The notes beneath the pieces are model-generated. The model was not told where the DNA came from, searched no databases, and saw only the letters and a program-made list of their open reading frames with translations. Source: Panagrolaimus kolymaensis (lineage: Eukaryota; Nematoda; Chromadorea; Rhabditida; Panagrolaimidae). From it: a stretch of 64,000 bases of DNA. The DNA lies in the NCBI GenBank assembly GCA_028622995.1, contig JAJQJQ010000004.1, positions 1,054,001-1,118,000 of the forward strand, written 5' to 3'. Position numbers and translations under genes: made by a program. Positions within the stretch are counted from its first letter, which is position 1; each line of letters starts with the position of its first letter. Shown piece by piece: positions 1-12,594 of this stretch.

Positions 1-1060
1 ATAAAAAAATGTTACAATCAAGCAATTCATTAATATCTTTGCCTTTGCTATAACTTGAATGGCTGGATAAAAATTCATCAGTAAAGGTTTGTTATTCTGA
101 AGCCACAGAAGCTAAAGAATAATCCGACAAAAAAATTTAGAATAAAAAAATGTTGCAATAGCGCAATTCATTAATAATTTTGATTATGCTCTAACTAGAA
201 TGATTGTGTAAAAATACAGCAGTCATGGATTGACATTCTGAAGCCACAGAAGCTAAAGATAAATCCGACAAAAATGTTTGGAATAAAAAATAATAAAATC
301 AATATAAAAAAATGTTACAATCAAGCAATTCATTAATATCTTTGCCTTTGCTATAACTTGAATGGCTGGATAAAAATTCATCAGTAAAGGTTTGTTATTC
401 TGAAGCCATAGAAGCTAAAGAATAATCCGACAAAAAAATTTAGAATAAAAAAATGTTGCAATAGCGCAATTCATTAATAATTTTGATTATGCTCTAACTA
501 GAATGATTGTGTAAAAATACAGCAGTCATGGATTGACATTCTGAAGCCACAGAAGCTAAAGATAAATCCGACAAAAAAATTTAGAATAAAAAAATGTTGC
601 AATCGCGCAATTCATTAATAATTTTGCCTATGTTATAACTTGAAATTTGTGTAAAAATACAGCAGTCATGGATTGACATTCTGAAGCCACAGAAGCTAAA
701 GAAAAATCCGGCATAAATGATTGGAATAAAAAATAATAAAATCAATATAAAAAAATGTTACAATCAAGCAATTCATTAATATCTTTGCCTTTGCTATAAC
801 TTGAATGGCTGGATAAAAATTCATCAGTAAAGGTTTGTAATTCTGAAGCCATAGAAGCTAAAGAATAATCCGACAAAAAAATTTAGAATAAAAAAATGTT
901 GCAATAGCGCAATTCATTAATAATTTTGATTATGCTCTAACTAGAATGATTGTGTAAAAATACAGCAGTCATGGATTGACATTCTGAAGCCACAGAAGCT
1001 AAAGATAAATCCGACAAAAATGTTTGGAATAAAAAATAATAAAATCAATATAAAAAAATG
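1..1060 (+). repeat. Satellite block A1: mosaic of 767-HOR monomer types
   Basis: Seven monomers of the same types that form the 767-bp unit downstream, but in a different order. A TTACAATCAAGC monomer and a GCAATAGCGC monomer alternate twice, then a GCAATCGCGC monomer ending in CCGGCATAAATGATTGG follows, then the alternating pair again. The block looks like a rearranged edge of the regular 767-bp HOR tract. It contains both S and L monomers. Confidence 0.85.
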
Positions 1061-4000
1061 TTACAGTCTAGCAATTCATTAATATCTTTGCCTTTGCTAT
1101 AACTTGAATGGCTAGATAAAAATTCATCAGTAAAGGTTTGTTATTCTGAAGCCACAGAAGCTAAAGAATAATCCGACAAAAAAATTTAGAATAAAAAAAT
1201 GTTGCAATCGCGCAATTCATTAATAATTTTGCCTATGCTATAACTTGAAATTTGTGTAAAAATACAGCAGTCATGGATTGACATTCTGAAGCCACAGAAG
1301 CTAAAGATAAATCCGACAAAAATGTTTGGAATAAAAAATAATAAAATCAATATAAAAAAATGTTACAATCAAGCAATTCATTAATATCTTTGCCTTTGCT
1401 ATAACTTGAATGGCTGGATAAAAATTCATCAGTAAAGGTTTGTTATTCTGAAGCCACAGAAGCTAAAGAAAAATCCGGCATAAATGATTGGAATAAAAAA
1501 TAATAAAATCAATATAAAAAAATGTTACAATCAAGCAATTCATTAATATCTTTGCCTTTGCTATAACTTGAATGGCTGGATAAAAATTCATCAGTAAAGG
1601 TTTGTTATTCTGAAGCCACAGAAGCTAAAGAATAATCCGACAAAAAAATTTAGAATAAAAAAATGTTGCAATAGCGCAATTCATTAATAATTTTGATTAT
1701 GCTCTAACTAGAATGATTGTGTAAAAATACAGCAGTCATGGATTGACATTCTGAAGCCACAGAAGCTAAAGATAAATCCGACAAAAATGTTTGGAATAAA
1801 AAATAATAAAATCAATATAAAAAAATGTTACAGTCTAGCAATTCATTAATATCTTTGCCTTTGCTATAACTTGAATGGCTAGATAAAAATTCATCAGTAA
1901 AGGTTTGTTATTCTGAAGCCACAGAAGCTAAAGAATAATCCGACAAAAAAATTTAGAATAAAAAAATGTTGCAATCGCGCAATTCATTAATAATTTTGCC
2001 TATGCTATAACTTGAAATTTGTGTAAAAATACAGCAGTCATGGATTGACATTCTGAAGCCACAGAAGCTAAAGATAAATCCGACAAAAATGTTTGGAATA
2101 AAAAATAATAAAATCAATATAAAAAAATGTTACAATCAAGCAATTCATTAATATCTTTGCCTTTGCTATAACTTGAATGGCTGGATAAAAATTCATCAGT
2201 AAAGGTTTGTTATTCTGAAGCCACAGAAGCTAAAGAAAAATCCGGCATAAATGATTGGAATAAAAAATAATAAAATCAATATAAAAAAATGTTACAATCA
2301 AGCAATTCATTAATATCTTTGCCTTTGCTATAACTTGAATGGCTGGATAAAAATTCATCAGTAAAGGTTTGTAATTCTGAAGCCATAGAAGCTAAAGAAT
2401 AATCCGACAAAAAAATTTAGAATAAAAAAATGTTGCAATAGCGCAATTCATTAATAATTTTGATTATGCTCTAACTAGAATGATTGTGTAAAAATACAGC
2501 AGTCATGGATTGACATTCTGAAGCCACAGAAGCTAAAGATAAATCCGACAAAAATGTTTGGAATAAAAAATAATAAAATCAATATAAAAAAATGTTACAG
2601 TCTAGCAATTCATTAATATCTTTGCCTTTGCTATAACTTGAATGGCTAGATAAAAATTCATCAGTAAAGGTTTGTTATTCTGAAGCCACAGAAGCTAAAG
2701 AATAATCCGACAAAAAAATTTAGAATAAAAAAATGTTGCAATCGCGCAATTCATTAATAATTTTGCCTATGCTATAACTTGAAATTTGTGTAAAAATACA
2801 GCAGTCATGGATTGACATTCTGAAGCCACAGAAGCTAAAGATAAATCCGACAAAAATGTTTGGAATAAAAAATAATAAAATCAATATAAAAAAATGTTAC
2901 AATCAAGCAATTCATTAATATCTTTGCCTTTGCTATAACTTGAATGGCTAGATAAAAATTCATCAGTAAAGGTTTGTTATTCTGAAGCCACAGAAGCTAA
3001 AGAAAAATCCGGCATAAATGATTGGAATAAAAAATAATAAAATCAATATAAAAAAATGTTACAATCAAGCAATTCATTAATATCTTTGCCTTTGCTATAA
3101 CTTGAATGGCTGGATAAAAATTCATCAGTAAAGGTTTGTAATTCTGAAGCCATAGAAGCTAAAGAATAATCCGACAAAAAAATTTAGAATAAAAAAATGT
3201 TGCAATAGCGCAATTCATTAATAATTTTGATTATGCTCTAACTAGAATGATTGTGTAAAAATACAGCAGTCATGGATTGACATTCTGAAGCCACAGAAGC
3301 TAAAGATAAATCCGACAAAAATGTTTGGAATAAAAAATAATAAAATCAATATAAAAAAATGTTACAGTCTAGCAATTCATTAATATCTTTGCCTTTGCTA
3401 TAACTTGAATGGCTAGATAAAAATTCATCAGTAAAGGTTTGTTATTCTGAAGCCACAGAAGCTAAAGAATAATCCGACAAAAAAATTTAGAATAAAAAAA
3501 TGTTGCAATCGCGCAATTCATTAATAATTTTGCCTATGCTATAACTTGAAATTTGTGTAAAAATACAGCAGTCATGGATTGACATTCTGAAGCCACAGAA
3601 GCTAAAGATAAATCCGACAAAAATGTTTGGAATAAAAAATAATAAAATCAATATAAAAAAATGTTACAATCAAGCAATTCATTAATATCTTTGCCTTTGC
3701 TATAACTTGAATGGCTGGATAAAAATTCATCAGTAAAGGTTTGTTATTCTGAAGCCACAGAAGCTAAAGAAAAATCCGGCATAAATGATTGGAATAAAAA
3801 ATAATAAAATCAATATAAAAAAATGTTACAATCAAGCAATTCATTAATATCTTTGCCTTTGCTATAACTTGAATGGCTGGATAAAAATTCATCAGTAAAG
3901 GTTTGTAATTCTGAAGCCATAGAAGCTAAAGAATAATCCGACAAAAAAATTTAGAATAAAAAAATGTTGCAATAGCGCAATTCATTAATAATTTTGATTA

Positions 4001-6267
4001 TGCTCTAACTAGAATGATTGTGTAAAAATACAGCAGTCATGGATTGACATTCTGAAGCCACAGAAGCTAAAGATAAATCCGACAAAAATGTTTGGAATAA
4101 AAAATAATAAAATCAATATAAAAAAATGTTACAGTCTAGCAATTCATTAATATCTTTGCCTTTGCTATAACTTGAATGGCTAGATAAAAATTCATCAGTA
4201 AAGGTTTGTTATTCTGAAGCCACAGAAGCTAAAGAATAATCCGACAAAAAAATTTAGAATAAAAAAATGTTGCAATCGCGCAATTCATTAATAATTTTGC
4301 CTATGCTATAACTTGAAATTTGTGTAAAAATACAGCAGTCATGGATTGACATTCTGAAGCCACAGAAGCTAAAGATAAATCCGACAAAAATGTTTGGAAT
4401 AAAAAATAATAAAATCAATATAAAAAAATGTTACAATCAAGCAATTCATTAATATCTTTGCCTTTGCTATAACTTGAATGGCTAGATAAAAATTCATCAG
4501 TAAAGGTTTGTTATTCTGAAGCCACAGAAGCTAAAGAAAAATCCGGCATAAATGATTGGAATAAAAAATAATAAAATCAATATAAAAAAATGTTACAATC
4601 AAGCAATTCATTAATATCTTTGCCTTTGCTATAACTTGAATGGCTGGATAAAAATTCATCAGTAAAGGTTTGTAATTCTGAAGCCATAGAAGCTAAAGAA
4701 TAATCCGACAAAAAAATTTAGAATAAAAAAATGTTGCAATAGCGCAATTCATTAATAATTTTGATTATGCTCTAACTAGAATGATTGTGTAAAAATACAG
4801 CAGTCATGGATTGACATTCTGAAGCCACAGAAGCTAAAGATAAATCCGACAAAAATGTTTGGAATAAAAAATAATAAAATCAATATAAAAAAATGTTACA
4901 GTCTAGCAATTCATTAATATCTTTGCCTTTGCTATAACTTGAATGGCTAGATAAAAATTCATCAGTAAAGGTTTGTTATTCTGAAGCCACAGAAGCTAAA
5001 GAATAATCCGACAAAAAAATTTAGAATAAAAAAATGTTGCAATCGCGCAATTCATTAATAATTTTGCCTATGCTATAACTTGAAATTTGTGTAAAAATAC
5101 AGCAGTCATGGATTGACATTCTGAAGCCACAGAAGCTAAAGATAAATCCGACAAAAATGTTTGGAATAAAAAATAATAAAATCAATATAAAAAAATGTTA
5201 CAATCAAGCAATTCATTAATATCTTTGCCTTTGCTATAACTTGAATGGCTGGATAAAAATTCATCAGTAAAGGTTTGTTATTCTGAAGCCACAGAAGCTA
5301 AAGAAAAATCCGGCATAAATGATTGGAATAAAAAATAATAAAATCAATATAAAAAAATGTTACAATCAAGCAATTCATTAATATCTTTGCCTTTGCTATA
5401 ACTTGAATGGCTGGATAAAAATTCATCAGTAAAGGTTTGTAATTCTGAAGCCATAGAAGCTAAAGAATAATCCGACAAAAAAATTTAGAATAAAAAAATG
5501 TTGCAATAGCGCAATTCATTAATAATTTTGATTATGCTCTAACTAGAATGATTGTGTAAAAATACAGCAGTCATGGATTGACATTCTGAAGCCACAGAAG
5601 CTAAAGATAAATCCGACAAAAATGTTTGGAATAAAAAATAATAAAATCAATATAAAAAAATGTTACAGTCTAGCAATTCATTAATATCTTTGCCTTTGCT
5701 ATAACTTGAATGGCTAGATAAAAATTCATCAGTAAAGGTTTGTTATTCTGAAGCCACAGAAGCTAAAGAATAATCCGACAAAAAAATTTAGAATAAAAAA
5801 ATGTTGCAATCGCGCAATTCATTAATAATTTTGCCTATGCTATAACTTGAAATTTGTGTAAAAATACAGCAGTCATGGATTGACATTCTGAAGCCACAGA
5901 AGCTAAAGATAAATCCGACAAAAATGTTTGGAATAAAAAATAATAAAATCAATATAAAAAAATGTTACAATCAAGCAATTCATTAATATCTTTGCCTTTG
6001 CTATAACTTGAATGGCTGGATAAAAATTCATCAGTAAAGGTTTGTTATTCTGAAGCCACAGAAGCTAAAGAAAAATCCGGCATAAATGATTGGAATAAAA
6101 AATAATAAAATCAATATAAAAAAATGTTACAATCAAGCAATTCATTAATATCTTTGCCTTTGCTATAACTTGAATGGCTGGATAAAAATTCATCAGTAAA
6201 GGTTTGTTATTCTGAAGCCACAGAAGCTAAAGAATAATCCGACAAAAAAATTTAGAATAAAAAAATG
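1061..6267 (+). repeat. 767-bp higher-order repeat, six full copies plus a partial seventh
   Basis: The marker TTACAGTCTAGC recurs at 1061, 1828, 2595, 3362, 4129, 4896 and 5663, exactly 767 bp apart each time. One unit has five monomers with lengths 141, 161, 162, 141 and 162 (S-L-L-S-L). They start TTACAGTCTAG, TTGCAATCGCG, TTACAATCAAG, TTACAATCAAG and TTGCAATAGCG. Copies are almost identical to each other while monomers inside a copy differ clearly, the mark of an HOR. The seventh copy departs after its fourth monomer, at about 6268, where a GCAATCGCGC monomer replaces the expected GCAATAGCGC one. Confidence 0.93.
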
Positions 6268-8286
6268 TTGCAATCGCGCAATTCATTAATAATTTTGCCT
6301 ATGCTATAACTTGAAATTTGTGTAAAAATACAGCAGTCATGGATTGACATTCTGAAGCCACAGAAGCTAAAGATAAATCCGACAAAAATGTTTGGAATAA
6401 AAAATAATAAAATCAATATAAAAAAATGTTACAATCAAGCAATTAATTAATATCTTTGCCTTTGCTATAACTTGAATGGCTGGATAAAAATTCATCAGTA
6501 AAGGTTTGTTATTCTGAAGCCACAGAAGCTAAAGAAAAATCCGGCATAAATGATTGGAATAAAAAATAATAAAATCAATATAAAAAAATGTTACAATCAA
6601 GCAATTCATTAATATCTTTGCCTTTGCTATAACTTGAATGGCTGGATAAAAATTCATCAGTAAAGGTTTGTTATTCTGAAGCCACAGAAGCTAAAGAATA
6701 ATCCGACAAAAAAATTTAGAATAAAAAAATGTTGCAATAGCGCAATTCATTAATAATTTTGATTATGCTCTAACTAGAATGATTGTGTAAAAATACAGCA
6801 GTCATGGATTGACATTCTGAAGCCACAGAAGCTAAAGATAAATCCGACAAAAATGTTTGGAATAAAAAATAATAAAATCAATATAAAAAAATGTTACAAT
6901 CAAGCAATTCATTAATATCTTTGCCTTTGCTATAACTTGAATGGCTGGATAAAAATTCATCAGTAAAGGTTTGTTATTCTGAAGCCACAGAAGCTAAAGA
7001 AAAATCCGGCATAAATGATTGGAATAAAAAATAATAAAATCAATATAAAAAAATGTTACAATCAAGCAATTCATTAATATCTTTGCCTTTGCTATAACTT
7101 GAATGGCTGGATAAAAATTCATCAGTAAAGGTTTGTAATTCTGAAGCCATAGAAGCTAAAGAATAATCCGACAAAAAAATTTAGAATAAAAAAATGTTGC
7201 AATAGCGCAATTCATTAATAATTTTGATTATGCTCTAACTAGAATGATTGTGTAAAAATACAGCAGTCATGGATTGACATTCTGAAGCCACAGAAGCTAA
7301 AGATAAATCCGACAAAAATGTTTGGAATAAAAAATAATAAAATCAATATAAAAAAATGTTACAGTCTAGCAATTCATTAATATCTTTGCCTTTGCTATAA
7401 CTTGAATGGCTAGATAAAAATTCATCAGTAAAGGTTTGTTATTCTGAAGCCACAGAAGCTAAAGAAAAATCCGGCATAAATGATTGGAATAAAAAATAAT
7501 AAAATCAATATAAAAAAATGTTACAATCAAGCAATTCATTAATATCTTTGCCTTTGCTATAACTTGAATGGCTGGATAAAAATTCATCAGTAAAGGTTTG
7601 TTATTCTGAAGCCACAGAAGCTAAAGAAAAATCCGGCATAAATGATTGGAATAAAAAATAATAAAATCAATATAAAAAAATGTTACAATCAAGCAATTCA
7701 TTAATATCTTTGCCTTTGCTATAACTTGAATGGCTGGATAAAAATTCATCAGTAAAGGTTTGTAATTCTGAAGCCATAGAAGCTAAAGAATAATCCGACA
7801 AAAAAATTTAGAATAAAAAAATGTTGCAATAGCGCAATTCATTAATAATTTTGATTATGCTCTAACTAGAATGATTGTGTAAAAATACAGCAGTCATGGA
7901 TTGACATTCTGAAGCCACAGAAGCTAAAGATAAATCCGACAAAAATGTTTGGAATAAAAAATAATAAAATCAATATAAAAAAATGTTACAGTCTAGCAAT
8001 TCATTAATATCTTTGCCTTTGCTATAACTTGAATGGCTAGATAAAAATTCATCAGTAAAGGTTTGTTATTCTGAAGCCACAGAAGCTAAAGAATAATCCG
8101 ACAAAAAAATTTAGAATAAAAAAATGTTGCAATCGCGCAATTCATTAATAATTTTGCCTATGCTATAACTTGAAATTTGTGTAAAAATACAGCAGTCATG
8201 GATTGACATTCTGAAGCCACAGAAGCTAAAGATAAATCCGACAAAAATGTTTGGAATAAAAAATAATAAAATCAATATAAAAAAAT
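6268..8286 (+). repeat. Satellite block A2: rearranged 767-type monomers
   Basis: The same five monomer types as the 767-bp HOR, in shortened or reordered combinations. The TTACAGTCTAGC marker appears at 7369 and 7986, 617 bp apart instead of 767. One monomer carries AATTAATTAA in place of AATTCATTAA near 6440. Consistent with unequal crossing-over at the edge of the regular HOR tract. Confidence 0.85.
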
Positions 8287-10654
8287 GTAGCAATCAAGCA
8301 ATTCATTAATATCTTTGCCTTTGCTATAACTTGAATGGCTGGATAAAAATTCATCAGTAAAGGTTTGTAATTCTGAAGCCACAGAAGCTAAAGAAAAATC
8401 CGACAAAAATGTTTGGAATAAAAAAAAATAAAATCAATATAAAAAAATGTAGCAATCAAGCAATTCATTAATATCTTTGCCTTTGCTATAACTTGAATGG
8501 CTGGATAAAAATTCATCAGTAAAGGTTTGTAATTCTGAAGCCACAGAAGCTAAAGAATAATCCGACAAAAAAAATTAGAATAAAAAAATGTTGCAATCGC
8601 GCAATTCGTTAATAATTTTGCCTATGCTATAACTTGAATGATTGTGTAAAAATACAGCAGTCATGGATTGACATTCTGAAGCCACAGAAGCTAAAGATAA
8701 ATCCGACAAAAATGTTTGGAATAAAAAATAATAAAATCAATATAAAAAAATGTTACAATCAAGCAATTCATTAATATCTTTGCCTTTGCTATAACTTGAA
8801 TGGCTGGATAAAAATTCATCAGTAAAGGTTTGTAATTCTGAAGCCACAGAAGCTAAAGAAAAATCCGACAAAAATGTTTGGAATAAAAAAAAATAAAATC
8901 AATATAAAAAAATGTAGCAATCAAGCAATTCATTAATATCTTTGCCTTTGCTATAACTTGAATGGCTGGATAAAAATTCATCAGTAAAGGTTTGTAATTC
9001 TGAAGCCACAGAAGCTAAAGAAAAATCCGACAAAAATGTTTGGAATAAAAAAAAATAAAATCAATATAAAAAAATGTAGCAATCAAGCAATTCATTAATA
9101 TCTTTGCCTTTGCTATAACTTGAATGGCTGGATAAAAATTCATCAGTAAAGGTTTGTAATTCTGAAGCCACAGAAGCTAAAGATAAATCCGACAAAAATG
9201 TTTGGAATAAAAAATAATAAAATCAATATAAAAAAATGTAGCAATCAAGCAATTCATTAATATCTTTGCCTTTGCTATAACTTGAATGGCTGGATAAAAA
9301 TTCATCAGTAAAGGTTTGTAATTCTGAAGCCACAGAAGCTAAAGAAAAATCCGACAAAAATGTTTGGAATAAAAAAAAATAAAATCAATATAAAAAAATG
9401 TAGCAATCAAGCAATTCATTAATATCTTTGCCTTTGCTATAACTTGAATGGCTGGATAAAAATTCATCAGTAAAGGTTTGTAATTCTGAAGCCACAGAAG
9501 CTAAAGAATAATCCGACAAAAAAAATTAGAATAAAAAAATGTTGCAATCGCGCAATTCGTTAATAATTTTGCCTATGCTATAACTTGAATGATTGTGTAA
9601 AAATACAGCAGTCATGGATTGACATTCTGAAGCCACAGAAGCTAAAGATAAATCCGACAAAAATGTTTGGAATAAAAAATAATAAAATCAATATAAAAAA
9701 ATGTTACAATCAAGCAATTCATTAATATCTTTGCCTTTGCTATAACTTGAATGGCTGGATAAAAATTCATCAGTAAAGGTTTGTAATTCTGAAGCCACAG
9801 AAGCTAAAGAAAAACCCGACAAAAATGTTTGGAATAAAAAAAAATAAAATCAATATAAAAAAATGTAGCAATCAAGCAATTCATTAATATCTTTGCCTTT
9901 GCTATAACTTGAATGGCTGGATAAAAATTCATCAGTAAAGGTTTGTAATTCTGAAGCCACAGAAGCTAAAGAAAAATCCGACAAAAATGTTTGGAATAAA
10001 AAAAAATAAAATCAATATAAAAAAATGTAGCAATCAAGCAATTCATTAATATCTTTGCCTTTGCTATAACTTGAATGGCTGGATAAAAATTCATCAGTAA
10101 AGGTTTGTAATTCTGAAGCCACAGAAGCTAAAGATAAATCCGACAAAAATGTTTGGAATAAAAAATAATAAAATCAATATAAAAAAATGTAGCAATCAAG
10201 CAATTCATTAATATCTTTGCCTTTGCTATAACTTGAATGGCTGGATAAAAATTCATCAGTAAAGGTTTGTAATTCTGAAGCCACAGAAGCTAAAGAAAAA
10301 TCCGACAAAAATGTTTGGAATAAAAAAAAATAAAATCAATATAAAAAAATGTAGCAATCAAGCAATTCATTAATATCTTTGCCTTTGCTATAACTTGAAT
10401 GGCTGGATAAAAATTCATCAGTAAAGGTTTGTAATTCTGAAGCCACAGAAGCTAAAGAATAATCCGACAAAAAAAATTAGAATAAAAAAATGTTGCAATC
10501 GCGCAATTCGTTAATAATTTTGCCTATGCTATAACTTGAATGATTGTGTAAAAATACAGCAGTCATGGATTGACATTCTGAAGCCACAGAAGCTAAAGAT
10601 AAATCCGACAAAAATGTTTGGAATAAAAAATAATAAAATCAATATAAAAAAATG
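8287..10654 (+). repeat. 951-bp higher-order repeat, two full copies plus a partial
   Basis: TTACAATCAAGC recurs at 8753, 9704 and 10655, 951 bp apart. One unit has six monomers: four 162-bp L monomers (the second to fourth starting GTAGCAATC), then a further GTAGCAATC monomer of 141 bp that ends in an AAAAAAATTAGAAT tail, then a 162-bp GCAATCGCGC monomer with CAATTCGTTAATA. The first three monomers of the block (8287-8752) match the end of this unit. The two full copies differ by very few bases, for example AAACCCGAC near 9812 against AAATCCGAC. The GTAGCAATC start is confined to this block. Confidence 0.92.
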
Positions 10655-11260
10655 TTACAATCAAGCAATTCATTAATATCTTTGCCTTTGCTATAACTTG
10701 AATGGCTGGATAAAAATTCATCAGTAATGGTTTGTAATTCTGAAGCCACAGAAGCTAAAGAAAAATCCGACAAAAATGTTTGGAATAAAAAATAATAAAA
10801 TCAATATTAAAAAATGTTGCAATCAAGCAATTCATTAATATCTTTGCCTTTGCTATAACTTGAATGGCTGGATAAAAATTCATCAGTAAAGGTTTGTAAT
10901 TCTGAAGCCACAGAAGCTAAAGAATAATCCGACAAAAAAAATTAGAATAAAAAAATGTTGCAATCGCGCAATTCGTTAATAATTTTGCCTATGCTATAAC
11001 TTGAATGATTGTGTAAAAATACAGCAGTCATGGATTGACATTCTGAAGCCACAGAAGCTAAAGAATAATCCGACAAAAAAAATTAGAATAAAAAAATGTT
11101 GCAATCGCGCAATTCGTTAATAATTTTGCCTATGCTATAACTTGAATGATTGTGTAAAAATACAGCAGTCATGGATTGACATTCTGAAGCCACAGAAGCT
11201 AAAGATAAATCCGACAAAAATGATTGGAATAAAAAATAATAAAATCAATATAAAAAAATG
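10655..11260 (+). repeat. 606-bp higher-order repeat, first copy (separated from the others)
   Basis: Four monomers (about 162, 141, 142 and 161 bp) in the same order and with the same markers as the three consecutive 606-bp units at 12595-14412: a CAGTAATGG monomer, a CAGTAAAGG monomer, then two GCAATCGCGC / CAATTCGTTAATA monomers, the last ending ATGATTGGAAT. It differs in opening with TTACAATC, as in the 951-bp units before it, so it forms a junction between the two HOR types. Confidence 0.88.
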
Positions 11261-12594
11261 TTGCAATCAAGCAATTCATTAATATCTTTGCCTTTGCTAT
11301 AACTTGAATGGTTGTGTAAAAAAAAAGCAGAAAAGTTTTGTAAATCTGAAGCCACAGAAGCTAAAGAATAATCCGACAAAAAAATTTTGAATAAAAAAAA
11401 TGTTGCAATCAAGCAATTCATTAATATCTTTGCCTTTGCTATAACTTGAATGGTTGTGTAAAAAAAAAGCAGAAAAGTTTTGTAAATCTGAAGCCACAGA
11501 AGCTAAAGAAAAATCCGACAAAAATGTTATGAATAAAAAAAATGTTGCAATCAAGCAATTCATTAATATCTTTGCCTTTGCTATAACTTGAATGGTTGTG
11601 TAAAAAAAAGCAGAAAAGTTTTGTAAATCTGAAGCCACAGAAGCTAAAGAATAATCCGACAAAAAAATTTTGAATAAAAAAAATGTTGCAATCAAGCAAT
11701 TCATTAATATCTTTGCCTTTGCTATAACTTGAATGGTTGTGTAAAAAAAAAGCAGAAAAGTTTTGTAAATCTGAAGCCACAGAAGCTAAAGATAAATCCG
11801 ACAAAAATGTTTGGAATAAAAAATAATAAAATCAATATAAAAAAATGTTGCAATCAAGCAATTCATTAATATCTTTGCCTTTGCTATAACTTGAATGGTT
11901 GTGTAAAAAAAAAGCAGAAAAGTTTTGTAAATCTGAAGCCACAGAAGCTAAAGAATAATCCGACAAAAAAATTTTGAATAAAAAAAATGTTGCAATCAAG
12001 CAATTCATTAATATCTTTGCCTTTGCTATAACTTGAATGGTTGTGTAAAAAAAAGCAGAAAAGTTTTGTAAATCTGAAGCCACAGAATCTAAAGAATAAT
12101 CCGACAAAAATATTTTGAATAAAAAAAATGTTGCAATCAAGCAATTCATTAATATCTTTGCCTTTGCTATAACTTGAATGGTTGTGTAAAAAAAAAGCAG
12201 AAAAGTTTTGTAAATCTGAAGCCACAGAAGCTAAAGATAAATCCGACAAAAATGTTTGGAATAAAAAATAATAAAATCAATATAAAAAAATGTTGCAATC
12301 AAGCAATTCATTAATATCTTTGCCTTTGCTATAACTTGAATGGTTGTGTAAAAAAAAGCAGAAAAGTTTTGTAAATCTGAAGCCACAGAAGCTAAAGAAA
12401 AATCCGACAAAAATGTTATGAATAAAAAAAATGTTGCAATCAAGCAATTCATTAATATCTTTGCGTTTGCTATAACTTGAATGGTTGTGTAAAAAAAAGC
12501 AGAAAAGGTTTGTAAATCTGAAGCCACAGAAGCTAAAGATAAATCCGACAAAAATGTTTGGAATAAAAAATAATAAAATCAATATAAAAAAATG
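11261..12594 (+). repeat. 1334-bp block of AGCAGAAAAG-type monomers between 606-bp units
   Basis: Nine monomers with the middle segment GGTTGTGTAAAAAAAAAGC / AGAAAAGTTTTG, quite unlike the TTCATCAGTAAAGG and ACAGCAGTCATGG middles of the flanking 606-bp units. They follow S/S/L order with tails ATTTTGAATAAA and GTTATGAATAAA. The same monomers, including one with CACAGAATCTAAAG, form the 445-bp HOR at 14879-16658, so this block is a displaced piece of that class. Confidence 0.88.
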
